From the NCBI GenBank assembly GCA_026770025.1, contig JAMXDE010000008.1, positions 2,852,001 to 2,916,000 on the forward strand: a DNA stretch of 64,000 nt, given 5' to 3'. Position 1 is the stretch's first letter; the number at the start of each line of letters is the position of its first letter. The notes under the pieces were generated by a model, which was given only the letters and a program-made list of their open reading frames with translations, was not told the DNA's origin and did not search any database. Positions 1 to 7,578 of the stretch are shown in pieces. The translations under genes and the position numbers were made by a program. Source of the stretch: Craspedostauros australis (taxonomy: Eukaryota > Bacillariophyta > Bacillariophyceae > Mastogloiales > Achnanthaceae).

Positions 1-341
1 TGGCGATGACCTTCCTCGCCATCGAGTACTTCGTCGCGGAATGCTGGTTCGGACCCACCATCAGCACGCTGCAGGCCACCGTGGGACCCAAGGTGGGCGG
101 CACGGCGCAAGGCGTCTTTTCCTTGACGGGTGCCGTTGCCAATTTGGCGCCCACCCTGTTGGGGTATCTGTACGGCCGGTCGGTCGATGCCGCGAACATG
201 GCGGCCGGTGCCACGCAGTCGCAATCGTCGTTGGTGGATCTGCTCGTGGTGGGGGTTGTCGTGTCGTACTTGCTCAGCTCGTTTGGATTCGCTATGGCGG
301 CCACGGCCAAGGAGACGCCGGAGCCGTCCTCGGAGTCGTAA
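1..341 (+). CDS. Major facilitator superfamily transporter, C-terminal end (partial)
   Basis: The frame is already open at the left edge, so this is the last ~113 codons of a gene that starts outside the window; the ATG at 6 is internal. The protein has two or three hydrophobic segments separated by short polar turns (around AIEYFVAECWFGPTIS, GGTAQGVFSLTGAVANLAPTLLGYLYG and the LVDLLVVGVVVSYLLSSFGF stretch) and a short hydrophilic C-terminus ending at a TAA. The ALxxxxxxLGYLYG-like arrangement after a GTAQG motif resembles the last transmembrane helices of spinster/organic-anion type MFS carriers. The substrate cannot be inferred from this fragment. It would act in a membrane as a secondary transporter. 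Confidence 0.6.
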   Translation, partial: AMTFLAIEYFVAECWFGPTISTLQATVGPKVGGTAQGVFSLTGAVANLAPTLLGYLYGRSVDAANMAAGATQSQSSLVDLLVVGVVVSYLLSSFGFAMAATAKETPEPSSES

Positions 342-748
342 CTCGCAGAGTAATAGGACACTACCAAATGCTATAGAGTAGCCGTTTTGGAATCATCACG
401 TTGATTGCAGGAGGATGTCCTTCTTCTTTGGGTTCTTTTGAGGGTGCATAGGTAGTGCGTGTGGTAACGAACAAAACTGAAGTAGGATGATCTAGATTGG
501 TGGTATGTAGATTTTCGCTCCTCTTCTGATTGAGTCAACAGCGTTTTGACGTCATCACGCGAAGCAGAAAGAAGGGTTGGCCACCAGAGCCGCAACACGA
601 AACACGCGCCCACGCGAACATCAACATCAACAAGGAGCACCCATCAAAGCCCATCATCATCATCCTCCTTCACGAGAGACAACCAAAGGAACATCTCTCC
701 TTCTTTGAACAATACCATACACTTTGACGATACATTCCCACGCAGAAC
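342..748. other. Intergenic, no gene seen
   Basis: Both strands were read. The overlapping reading frames are short, change composition abruptly and show no domain. The stretch just before 749 must hold the promoter and 5' leader of the ISD11 gene, but I see no convincing TATA element. Confidence 0.5.
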
Positions 749-1226
749 ATGACCATGCCACCGACAGTACTGTACAGATCCCTGCTGAGGGAGGCCAAGA
801 AGATGGGAGATTACAACTTCCGATCGTTCGCCTTGAGAAGAGTCAAAGCTGGCTTCAAGGCCAACAGGGCGCTGCAAGGGTGAGTGCTGCTTGCGCGTGT
901 GTACTCGGAGAGCTTGTCTCACTGATGCTTCGATGTTGGCCGATGCGATATGCTGTTGCCACACATACGCGCATGAATGAATAGATACATACATAAGTGA
1001 CCAGTCGCTTCCTCCATTTCTCACACTCCTCTTCACGATCCTCTTTGCCTTGTTTCATCCTCACAATTCATGCAACTGCCTTCATGTGTCCACAATACTT
1101 CACCGTAAATCACGCAGCGAGGAAGCAACCGCAGCAATTCTGGATGGACAGAAACAGCTGGAAATGCTGAAGAGACAGGCGGTGTTGGGACAGCTGTATC
1201 CAAGCGCGAGAAGCGTGATGGAGTAG
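749..1226 (+). CDS. ISD11: ISD11/LYRM4, LYR-motif Fe-S cluster assembly factor (two exons)
   Basis: Exons 749-879 and 1118-1226 encode 79 residues; the 238-nt intron has a GTGAGT donor and a CGCAG acceptor and splits a codon after its second base. Exon 1 carries the LYR tripeptide in VLYRSLLREAKKM followed by DYNFRSFALRRVKAGF. Exon 2 ends with KRQAVLGQLYPSARSVME. These are the hallmark blocks of ISD11: N-terminal LYR, FRxxALRR helix and the C-terminal RQxxxGQLY motif. Known family role: a small mitochondrial-matrix partner that stabilises the cysteine desulfurase NFS1 for iron-sulfur cluster synthesis. Length fits the family (about 80-95 residues). Both exons are too short to stand out as single ORFs, but together they make a clean small gene. 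Confidence 0.88.
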
Positions 1227-1552
1227 ACAACAAGTGCTAGGAAACAAGTGCATGAAAAATGCATCATGATGATATTGCGACGTCTGTCACATCGTTACCT
1301 TCGACAGGCGCATAGTATCCACTCTGCAGTCCGATATGCTTGTGGCACATGCATGTGTTCTCCCGAGTATCATCAGAGCGCAAGAGGATCAACCCAATGC
1401 GGAATAGAGTACTCCATGGAGAGCACACGCGCACACACTGGATGGCATCTCAAATTACGGACCAAAGAAAATAACGGACTCCACATTGCGTGTTCGCACG
1501 AGTTCATGTTGTTACGGAGTATATGGCACCATATTCTAATGTTTTGAAGTTA
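1227..1552. other. Intergenic between convergent genes
   Basis: This holds the 3' ends of the ISD11 gene (plus strand) and the XPA-like gene (minus strand). No ORF with recognisable protein features and no RNA gene was seen. Confidence 0.5.
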
Positions 1553-2092
1553 TCACTTGCGCTTGAACATGGCCTCTGCCTTGGCCATATCCTTCATCAA
1601 TCGCTTTTCTTGTCGCTGTTGGCGTTCTTCAATGAGACCCTGCATGCCTCCAAATCGTTTGCGTGCTCGCCGCCGCAGTTCCGTGCGCTTGTACATCTTC
1701 ATCGGCGTCCAACCTTTGTGATGCGGATTCTCACGTTCTTCACATTCGCACACGGCCAACGTGCCCTGCGGCAAGCAATACATCTTCATGGCCTCCTTCT
1801 TCGTGACGAAGGACGATGCATTCTCTTCGAATTGTTCCAAGACATCGAGCTGAAGCAACTTGGTCTCTTCGTCATCAGCGTCGTCTTTGTCTTTGTCTTT
1901 CTTTGCTTCATCCTTCGTTTCACTTGTTTCGAGCTTGCGTCGTTTCTGCTGTTTTTGCTGTTGTTGCTCGATCTCTTGCTGCCGTTTCGCAGCAGCAGCA
2001 GCTTCCCGTTCTTCCCGTTTGCGTTTCTGGATGGCCAAGGCACGCTCTCGATTGCGGTGCATGCGATCCAGCTGTTCTTGCGTCAATTCCAT
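1553..2092 (-). CDS. XPA/Rad14-like DNA repair protein, C-terminal domain without zinc finger
   Basis: The 179-residue protein begins with QEQLDRMHRNRERALAIQKR, resembling the N-terminal RPA-contact helix region of XPA. A Lys/Glu/Gln-rich, probably coiled or disordered stretch follows (about 25-85). The C-terminal half has FVTKKEAMKMYCLPQGTL, NPHHKGWTPMKMYKRTEL and a basic helix to the end. ITKTEAK...YLL, NPHHxxWxxMKLY and the long basic helix are characteristic of the XPA DNA-binding domain in nucleotide excision repair. The four-cysteine zinc finger that normally precedes it is absent, so this is either a shortened XPA or a paralogue. A second in-frame start may lie upstream through a 149-nt intron (see the small ORF at 2098-2274). 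Confidence 0.7.
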   Translation of the reverse strand: MELTQEQLDRMHRNRERALAIQKRKREEREAAAAAKRQQEIEQQQQKQQKRRKLETSETKDEAKKDKDKDDADDEETKLLQLDVLEQFEENASSFVTKKEAMKMYCLPQGTLAVCECEERENPHHKGWTPMKMYKRTELRRRARKRFGGMQGLIEERQQRQEKRLMKDMAKAEAMFKRK

Positions 2093-2097
2093 TTGGA

Positions 2098-2274
2098 TTA
2101 TGCCTGAGCCGATGGCGGCAACGCCTTGTCACGTCCGGAAAAGAAGACAAAGGCCATGCGCAAGGCACCAAAGTAGACGCCCAGCTGTCCGAAGAACCAC
2201 AGATTCTGAGTGAGTTGGGAGGACGATCCGCTTCCGCCACCACCTCCCTTACCGTCGGGATACAAGACGAACAT
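2098..2274 (-). CDS. Small ORF with one hydrophobic segment, 5 nt upstream of the XPA-like ORF
   Basis: Fifty-eight codons on the same strand as the XPA-like gene. The product would have a Gly/Ser-rich N-terminus, then a hydrophobic stretch LWFFGQLGVYFGALRMAFVFF and a short polar tail. Its stop lies only 5 nt before the XPA-like ATG. Two readings compete. It may be a real membrane microprotein or upstream ORF on a shared transcript. Alternatively most of it is an intron: 2104-2252 starts GTAAGG and ends CTCAG, and splicing it joins the first seven codons in frame to the XPA-like ORF (M-F-V-L-Y-P-D then G-I-I-Q-M-E-L). The splice fit is good, so I do not treat this as a confirmed gene. Confidence 0.35.
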   Translation of the reverse strand: MFVLYPDGKGGGGGSGSSSQLTQNLWFFGQLGVYFGALRMAFVFFSGRDKALPPSAQA

Positions 2275-2537
2275 GTATGCAGCTTATTGTCGAGTGTTTC
2301 TGTTTGTTTGTTAGTGTTGGGTAGATTCACACGTGGAGATCAGATTGTAGTTAATCGATCCGACGTGCTTTGCCTGCCGATCCTCTCTTGCGATTGAGTC
2401 TCCCTTGGTTTTGTGTCGAAGCGTGGTTTGGGTTCGTGCTTTCTCCCTGTTGCGCTCTGTGTGTTTGGAGTGTGCTTTCGTTGTGTTGATGTGCGTGTGT
2501 GGCTGCGAATTCGCGACGACAAATCCAAAAAAGCGAT

Positions 2538-2873
2538 TTAGTCGAACGAGTCAAGGCACCAAAACCGAAACAAAAGATGTCTTCCTTCGCCATCTCTCCA
2601 ATTCTTCTGTGGCGACTTGTCACGTGGGATGTGCTTCCAAGTCGTTTCACTTGAATTCATTTCAATCCATCCCCACAACTGCAAGGATGGCTTTGGACAC
2701 ATCGATCTCGATGTCGATACCGATGTCATCTCCCAGCGAATGATCGACATCCTCCTCTTTTCCTGCAGTTGATGTGAATCGCCACTGAGCGAGAACGATT
2801 TCGGAGCGAAGAGCACTTGAAGAAGTGTCTCTCGAACACGATCACGAGAGAGAGCCGCGATACTCAACGACAT
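2538..2873 (-). other. Possible short minus-strand gene, unresolved
   Basis: An ATG at 2873 opens with a protein-like start (MSLSIAALSRDRVRETLLQ). Farther along, a different frame reads as an acidic stretch GDDIGIDIEIDVSKAILAVV before a TGA. A short intron ending in CTGCAG could join the two in frame, using weak GTGATC or GTGTTC donors. I do not recognise the product and the donor is not convincing. The plus strand over the same bases (2405-2743) is also open but shows no protein features. Confidence 0.2.
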
Positions 2874-2956
2874 ATTCTACTTCATCGCATAGTCGTAGCA
2901 CACCACTCGATCGGTTCAACCCAATCAATTGACATCAAGCAGCACACACCAAATAC

Positions 2957-2964
2957 TATATATA
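2957..2964 (+). promoter_or_regulatory. TATA-like element before the first PC-esterase-like gene
   Basis: An uninterrupted TATATATA run lies about 20 nt before the ATG at 2984. If used as a TATA box the 5' leader would be very short or the true start lower down, so it is only suggestive. Confidence 0.25.
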
Positions 2965-2983
2965 TCGTTGGCGTTCCGTGATT

Positions 2984-4153
2984 ATGAACAAGCGGAGGGA
3001 GACGACGGCGACACCAACGGCCAAGCCACGCACTGGTTCCGACCATATATTGCGCGCACCGACTCCATCATCATGCAAGAATAGACCGTCAGCGACCAAG
3101 CGCAAATTCATCCTCCTCCTTGGGAGTCTCTGCGCGGTCGCTGGCTTCATCTTTGTGACCACAGCAAGCAACGGATGGACGCAACAAACGATGGGCACGG
3201 AGCAATTCGCCAGCAATACTGCGAACAGCAACGCCAATGACCATGACAACGGCATCAACAGAATACACAGCGAACGATCGAACACGCCATCGATCACGGA
3301 TGCGAGTGCCGCTCATCCCATCAACGACGACTTTCCAACGAATAATTTGAGGATTGCATTTCTGGGAGACTCCCTCACGAGGTACACCTACCTCAGCTTG
3401 GTGCATTATTTGAAAAAGAACGAGTGGCCAAAGAATCGTGACAGATTCATGACCATGTCCCCGTCCCTTCCATCACAGGCATGGAACGAGTTCTTCCAAT
3501 ACACCAACGCGATTCTGCAACCCGAGGAAGCTTGTGACTGCTACAGGAACTGGGAGGGCGCATTCAACGCCGATCTGCACGTGGAGAATCGATATTACGT
3601 CGATGTGGACCGCAACGTCAGCATCGCCTTCTTCAACAGGTTTGGGCAGCATCCCTTCCATGGGCACTGGAACCGAGACGACGTCAGACTTCAACATCGA
3701 CGGCAGCGTGATGCCAAGGATCATGGACTCCCGCTGGACCTCCAATCGCGTCCGTTCACCTGGAAGTACCTGGCGTGGCCCAATTTTATTGTGCAATACG
3801 TCCGACCGTTCCGGCCTGATTTCGTCGTCTTCAATCAGGGCCACTGGTCGGGGCATGACCTGAGAAAGTCAAATGTCGTGCGCAACATCCGAGATGCGTT
3901 GAACCGAACGGGCATCACGGGTATCTATCGCACGACGACACCGCGCAGGGACGGCAAGATATCTGGCAATCACGATGGCCGTGTGTGCTCCATCATACAG
4001 CATTGCTGGAATGTGAGTTGGATCGACCAAATTCCGAAGGATGGCGATCACTTCATTGACCCCATTCACTTCCATGCCGAGATCAACAATCGCATGGTGC
4101 GGCAGTTGATGGAAATGATTCGCGACATTCAAGGCAATGCAGCTAACAGCTGA
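2984..4153 (+). CDS. Type II membrane SGNH/PC-esterase-like protein, copy 1
   Basis: 389 residues, no intron. The start is the ATG at 2984; a GTG two codons earlier is not needed. Residues 1-42 are basic and are followed by a single signal-anchor helix (FILLLGSLCAVAGFIFV, about 44-62), then a low-complexity stem and a lumenal domain. The domain opens with RIAFLGDSLTRYTYLSLVHY, with Ser130 in the GDS block, and ends with HFIDPIHFHAE, with Asp359 and His362 as the D-x-x-H pair. This arrangement is that of the SGNH-like PC-esterase/Cas1p/TBL acyl-transferase-esterase group, which acts on glycans in the secretory pathway. The substrate is unknown. Four conserved Cys and several N-glycosylation sequons support a lumenal location. 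It is paralogous along its length to the gene at 12934-14037. Confidence 0.75.
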   Translation: MNKRRETTATPTAKPRTGSDHILRAPTPSSCKNRPSATKRKFILLLGSLCAVAGFIFVTTASNGWTQQTMGTEQFASNTANSNANDHDNGINRIHSERSNTPSITDASAAHPINDDFPTNNLRIAFLGDSLTRYTYLSLVHYLKKNEWPKNRDRFMTMSPSLPSQAWNEFFQYTNAILQPEEACDCYRNWEGAFNADLHVENRYYVDVDRNVSIAFFNRFGQHPFHGHWNRDDVRLQHRRQRDAKDHGLPLDLQSRPFTWKYLAWPNFIVQYVRPFRPDFVVFNQGHWSGHDLRKSNVVRNIRDALNRTGITGIYRTTTPRRDGKISGNHDGRVCSIIQHCWNVSWIDQIPKDGDHFIDPIHFHAEINNRMVRQLMEMIRDIQGNAANS

Positions 4154-4249
4154 ATCACGCAGAGGAGCATACAATTTTGAATACTCTCCAGTTTTGTCAG
4201 TGTGCGTGCGACGGAAATATCATGGTGTTGTGCTTGTCGCACAGCACTC

Positions 4250-4274
4250 GAGAGAGAGAGAGAGAACGAGAGAG
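4250..4274. repeat. (GA)n microsatellite
   Basis: A run of alternating G and A interrupted once by AAC, between the first PC-esterase-like gene and the pseudogene fragment. Confidence 0.8.
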
Positions 4275-4395
4275 TCAAATAGAGAGGCTACCATGCTTTT
4301 GGACCTACCCAGAGCTCGATGCTGTGGCCACACCAAATGTACTCCTTTGCGGATATCTCTCTAGTTCCGTTCATGTAAAAAGTACATCTCCGATC

Positions 4396-4849
4396 CTGCG
4401 GTGGTGCAAGAAATCCGCGACACCCTCAATGGAACCGGCATCACGGGCATCTACCGAACGACGTCTTCTCGCAACAACTGACAATTCTCACTGAATTCCT
4501 TGCTTCTTACTCTTTTACTAATCGTACTAGTCAAATACTGGTCGGGGGTTGTCTTCGGACAACACTCACAAATAATCAACAAGAGCTCCGACCAGGGCAC
4601 GCAACAACGGGCCAATACGTCTTCCGTAGTTACTTGTGCTTGTTTGACAACGACGACAAGGAATTCGGTCAGCACGATGCTCACGCCTGCTCGATGATGG
4701 ACTACTGTTGGAATGTGAGCTGGACCAAGGAGTTGCCCAAGAACGCGAGCAACTTCGTAGACTACGTGCATCTCCATGCCGAGCCCAATATTCGCATGGT
4801 ACAGCAGCTGCTCGATATCCTCCACGACATCAGAAAGAACCCAAGATAA
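4396..4849 (+). pseudogene. 3' fragment of a PC-esterase-like paralogue with a ~190-bp insertion
   Basis: Bases about 4402-4469 and 4662-4849 are nearly identical to the 3' end of the intact gene at 12934-14037 (its ~13758-13835 and 13850-14036). The reading includes CSMMDYCWNVSWTKELPKNA and the D-x-x-H block VDYVHLHAE. Between the two parts lies about 190 bp with no counterpart in the intact gene; it brings a TGA almost at once. The 5' two thirds of the gene, including the GDS block, are missing. The copy stops close to the stop codon, as in the parent. The high identity indicates a recent partial duplication or gene conversion. Confidence 0.8.
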
Positions 4850-5551
4850 AGCCCATCACCACCAAATAAACTGATGCGTTTTTTGCTGACAACGTGAATG
4901 TGGGAGAACGGTCGGCGTTGCGGATGCTCTGGCAAAACCGCATTCCTGTATTTGCTGGCACACTGCCTGATGCAAGTTTTCTCTCGTGCAGAGCATTCCG
5001 ATATCGCTGGATGCAATCATGACTTCAGATAATTGAAGCATTGAGGATGTGTGAGACACGCCAAACATAACAAGAGGAGGAGGAGGTTGTTGCCATTGCT
5101 GTTTGTGATGCAAACCCACGAGTACGATACGAATACGAGTACGAGTAGTAGTGCAAACACTGGAGGATGACCCCACTCTCCCGAGAGAGTGCTGATTCTC
5201 ATCATTTGACGCGACCGCAGTTGTTGTGTGGAGGGACGCGATAAATGTCGATGAGGCAAGATCATGTGAAGTAGAGTATGTACATGCTACACGTAGCATT
5301 CTCTCTGGAGCTCTGCTCACTCGTTGACCAGGGTACAACTACACTCAAAGATAGCGATTTGTGGTGTTCTGGTGAATGGACGCGCGACTTGGACGATCAC
5401 TCGTTGATTTCAGGAAGAAAACAGAATCTGTTGCGTTTCTTTCTTTTTTGTTGAATCATCGATGAATAGGAAGGTAATCTGGTACTTCTCGAACTGTGAC
5501 ACTCGCTGTAGTTTTCACAAAACGTCAGAAACTCGCTAACTCCCATTTTTG
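4850..5551. other. Intergenic, no gene seen
   Basis: Minus-strand frames of up to 160 codons are open here but contain only low-complexity Leu/Gln/Arg mixtures without domains. The last bases, TTTG at 5548-5551, are the left target-site copy of the Copia element. Confidence 0.5.
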
Positions 5552-5726
5552 CAAGTTACGACACACGTGAAACTGATTTAGAGTGAAAAAGAGTAAAGAT
5601 GCAGATTATGAGTCTTATCGATGTCGTATGCGTCAGTGCAGTTGTCTCATGTCTGTGTTGTCGGTGATTGGTAGTAGTGGCTATCGTGTAACGCCGTTTC
5701 AACGGTTTCGTACATATCCCGGTTTG
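5552..5726 (-). repeat. Copia element 3' LTR (left copy)
   Basis: 175 bp, identical by eye to 12440-12614. It starts CAAGTTACGACACACG and ends CATATCCCGGTTTG on the plus strand. A purine-rich tract abuts its inner edge. Confidence 0.92.
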
Positions 5727-5897
5727 GTCCCCTCGATGCGCGGTGGCTGTGCTAGCCGTCGTATCGTCACATTTTGGTTGCATTCGGGATGTACCTGCTG
5801 CATGCCCCACATGTGGACACCACAGGGCGCTCAGCCCACCAACCATGAGCAGAGCCCATGATTGACCACCCTTGGGTACTGTTGCGCAGCGCCGAGG

Positions 5898-6911
5898 TCA
5901 AAAGAGGACCCGTTGTGCTTGTTCTTTTCGTCTCGGTCCTTGTTGTTGTTTCGTGAGCATGTCGGACAGATTGGTTTCCGATGGTTCATGTTGGACCACC
6001 AAGATGCCCGCAGCAATGCTTTCTCTGACGAAGTGGTATGCGATGGCATTGGCTTTCTTCCGCAATTGTGATTCTGGTAGTGAGGAGTTGTATACCACAC
6101 TCTGATTGTCGACCCGTACGTCCGCCGGGCCATCCAGCGGAATGCCCATCATGCGGAGCTTGTATCTCATGCCGATGATGATCTCGGTTGCAACCTTGAG
6201 TGCTGTGAACTTGCTGCTGAATGTGGATGTCTCAATGCTGTTCTGTTTCTTGCTGTACCATAGTATCGGTGATGTATTCAAGAATAAAAGCACACCAGTG
6301 CGTGAGCGTCGCGTGACGCGGTCACCTGCATGATCAGCATCAACAAAGCACGTCATTTGAACCTCCTTTCCGCGCGGCGATGGCATGTCAGCAGGCAATT
6401 GTTCATGAGCATCAGGGTAGAAATCGTTCCAGTTGGGTTGCATCACAGGCGGTTTGTCAATGTATGCGTCGTCAAAAACAAGGCGAGAACGATCGTGAGA
6501 TTTGAGGTATGCGAACATGTGAAAGAGAGCATGTAAGTGACCAATTCATGGCGCAACACAGTACGATGCCATCATCGAGGTCTCGCAGCAAATGTCAATG
6601 CGCCCGAGTTCAACAGTCCAACGCAGTATACCAATCAGTTGTTGGTAGAATGTCATTTGTTCGGAGTCACACAATTGTGATCCATCCAATTCCGGTCGGT
6701 ACTTGTTCGGTAGGACGCTGGGTGCTTTCGTCTTGAGCCTCAGCTTGTGGTCGGTGAGATATTTTGTGACGATCTTGAGAGCGGATTTGATGTATTCTTG
6801 TGAACCCATGCTCCATTTGGGGCGTGACGGATCGGCAGTGAGGTGAAATTGTGAGATGGTCGATCCAAGATATGTTGTAGGCGGGCCAATGGAACTCGGT
6901 TTGAGGAAAAA
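5898..6911 (-). pseudogene. Copia pol, connection domain and RNase H (broken)
   Basis: This is the 3' part of the pol frame, cut from the rest by the TRIM insertion at 6912. Reading from 6911 it continues the RT with FLKPSSIGPPTTYLGSTISQ, then the GSQEYIKSALKIVTKYL helix. RNase H begins near CFVDADHAGDRVTRRSRTG, followed by the KKQNSIETSTFSSKFTALK block and VDNQSVVYNSSLPES. An in-frame TGA at 6546-6548 interrupts the conserved segment just before GHLHALFHMFAYLKSH, where related elements usually have an arginine. With the TRIM and one target copy removed, the frame joins perfectly with 7579 onward. Confidence 0.85.
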
Positions 6912-7117
6912 GTATCAGCACAAAACCGAATAGTGCTAAGTACGTTACTCCCGTAGCCCCCACTATCTATAAATTTCACTTGTGTTCGGTTCAGCAATCG
7001 CATCGCCTGTAGCTCAACGGTAGAGCACCAGTAATTCTAACTGAGGTTCCGGGTTCGAATCCCGGCATGGTACTTTGCTTTTGCTCACCCCTTGTGATTT
7101 TACGATAGTGCTCTTTC
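6912..7117 (+). repeat. TRIM left LTR
   Basis: 206 bp from GTATCAGCACAAAACC to GATAGTGCTCTTTC, identical to the right repeat. It has a TATAAA at 6968-6973, about 30 bp before the tRNA-like unit. Confidence 0.88.
7003..7072 (+). ncRNA. tRNA-like pol III unit in the TRIM left LTR
   Basis: The 70-nt sequence has an exact A box (TAGCTCAACGG, 7010-7020) and an exact B box (GGTTCGAATCC, 7052-7062). The D arm (GCTC/GAGC) and T arm (CCGGG/CCCGG) are perfect, and a T4 run at 7079-7082 could terminate pol III. The anticodon arm has a mismatch and no U at the position before the anticodon, and only four of seven acceptor pairs form. It is therefore a tRNA-derived sequence and not a working tRNA gene. 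Its resemblance is closest to a GCCTGTAGCTCA-type tRNA. Confidence 0.75.
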
Positions 7118-7367
7118 AGATTAACAGTCGCAGCTAGTTCTACATCGCTGAGTTAGGACTACCTTGCACAACACGCCTTCGTGGGCGCGTTGCGATCGCC
7201 GGATTTCGACCCAGTCTCACACTTGTCTGCTACGGCAGCACTTCCAACTTCGTCTGCACTATTAGCCGCCCAGCTTTGAGGGTGTCCCGCTGTGGGGAGA
7301 CGCGGGAGATGACAACTTTCCGTCATAGTGCTCTTGAGCAGGTGGTCCACGGTCGTAGCGTAGGGGA

Positions 7368-7573
7368 GTATCAGCACAAAACCGAATAGTGCTAAGTACG
7401 TTACTCCCGTAGCCCCCACTATCTATAAATTTCACTTGTGTTCGGTTCAGCAATCGCATCGCCTGTAGCTCAACGGTAGAGCACCAGTAATTCTAACTGA
7501 GGTTCCGGGTTCGAATCCCGGCATGGTACTTTGCTTTTGCTCACCCCTTGTGATTTTACGATAGTGCTCTTTC
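7368..7573 (+). repeat. TRIM right LTR
   Basis: 206 bp, identical to 6912-7117. It is preceded by a purine-rich tract (7361-7367) and followed by the AAAAA target copy. Confidence 0.88.
7459..7528 (+). ncRNA. tRNA-like pol III unit in the TRIM right LTR
   Basis: Identical to 7003-7072, with the same A box, B box and downstream T4. Read antisense it adds a spurious tail (MPGFEPGTSV...) to the interrupted pol frame. Confidence 0.75.
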
Positions 7574-7578
7574 AAAAA

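Larger units (their letters stand above)
6912..7573 (+). mobile_element. TRIM-like LTR mini-element with tRNA-like pol III units in its LTRs
   Basis: 662 bp made of two identical 206-bp direct repeats (6912-7117, 7368-7573) around a 250-bp non-coding centre. It is flanked by AAAAA on both sides (6907-6911, 7574-7578). Deleting it with one AAAAA copy restores the host pol frame exactly, which confirms both the boundaries and a 5-bp target duplication. The plus orientation is suggested by a purine run (GTAGGGGA) next to the right repeat. No protein is encoded, so it must be mobilised in trans. Structure and size match terminal-repeat retrotransposons in miniature; the tRNA-like sequence in each LTR recalls the 5S-derived LTRs of plant Cassandra elements. 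Confidence 0.85.

Noticed and set aside
1816-2397. Plus-strand ORF of 193 codons over the XPA-like gene
   Set aside because: It is the antisense shadow of the XPA-like frame, with no features of its own.
4856-5338. Minus-strand ORF of 160 codons
   Set aside because: No domain, no paralogue and low-complexity composition in a region of many overlapping open frames.
7003-7072. Functional tRNA gene
   Set aside because: The A box, B box, D arm and T arm are perfect, but the acceptor stem pairs at only four of seven positions, the anticodon stem has a mismatch and the base before the anticodon is not U. It lies inside an LTR and is exactly duplicated with it.
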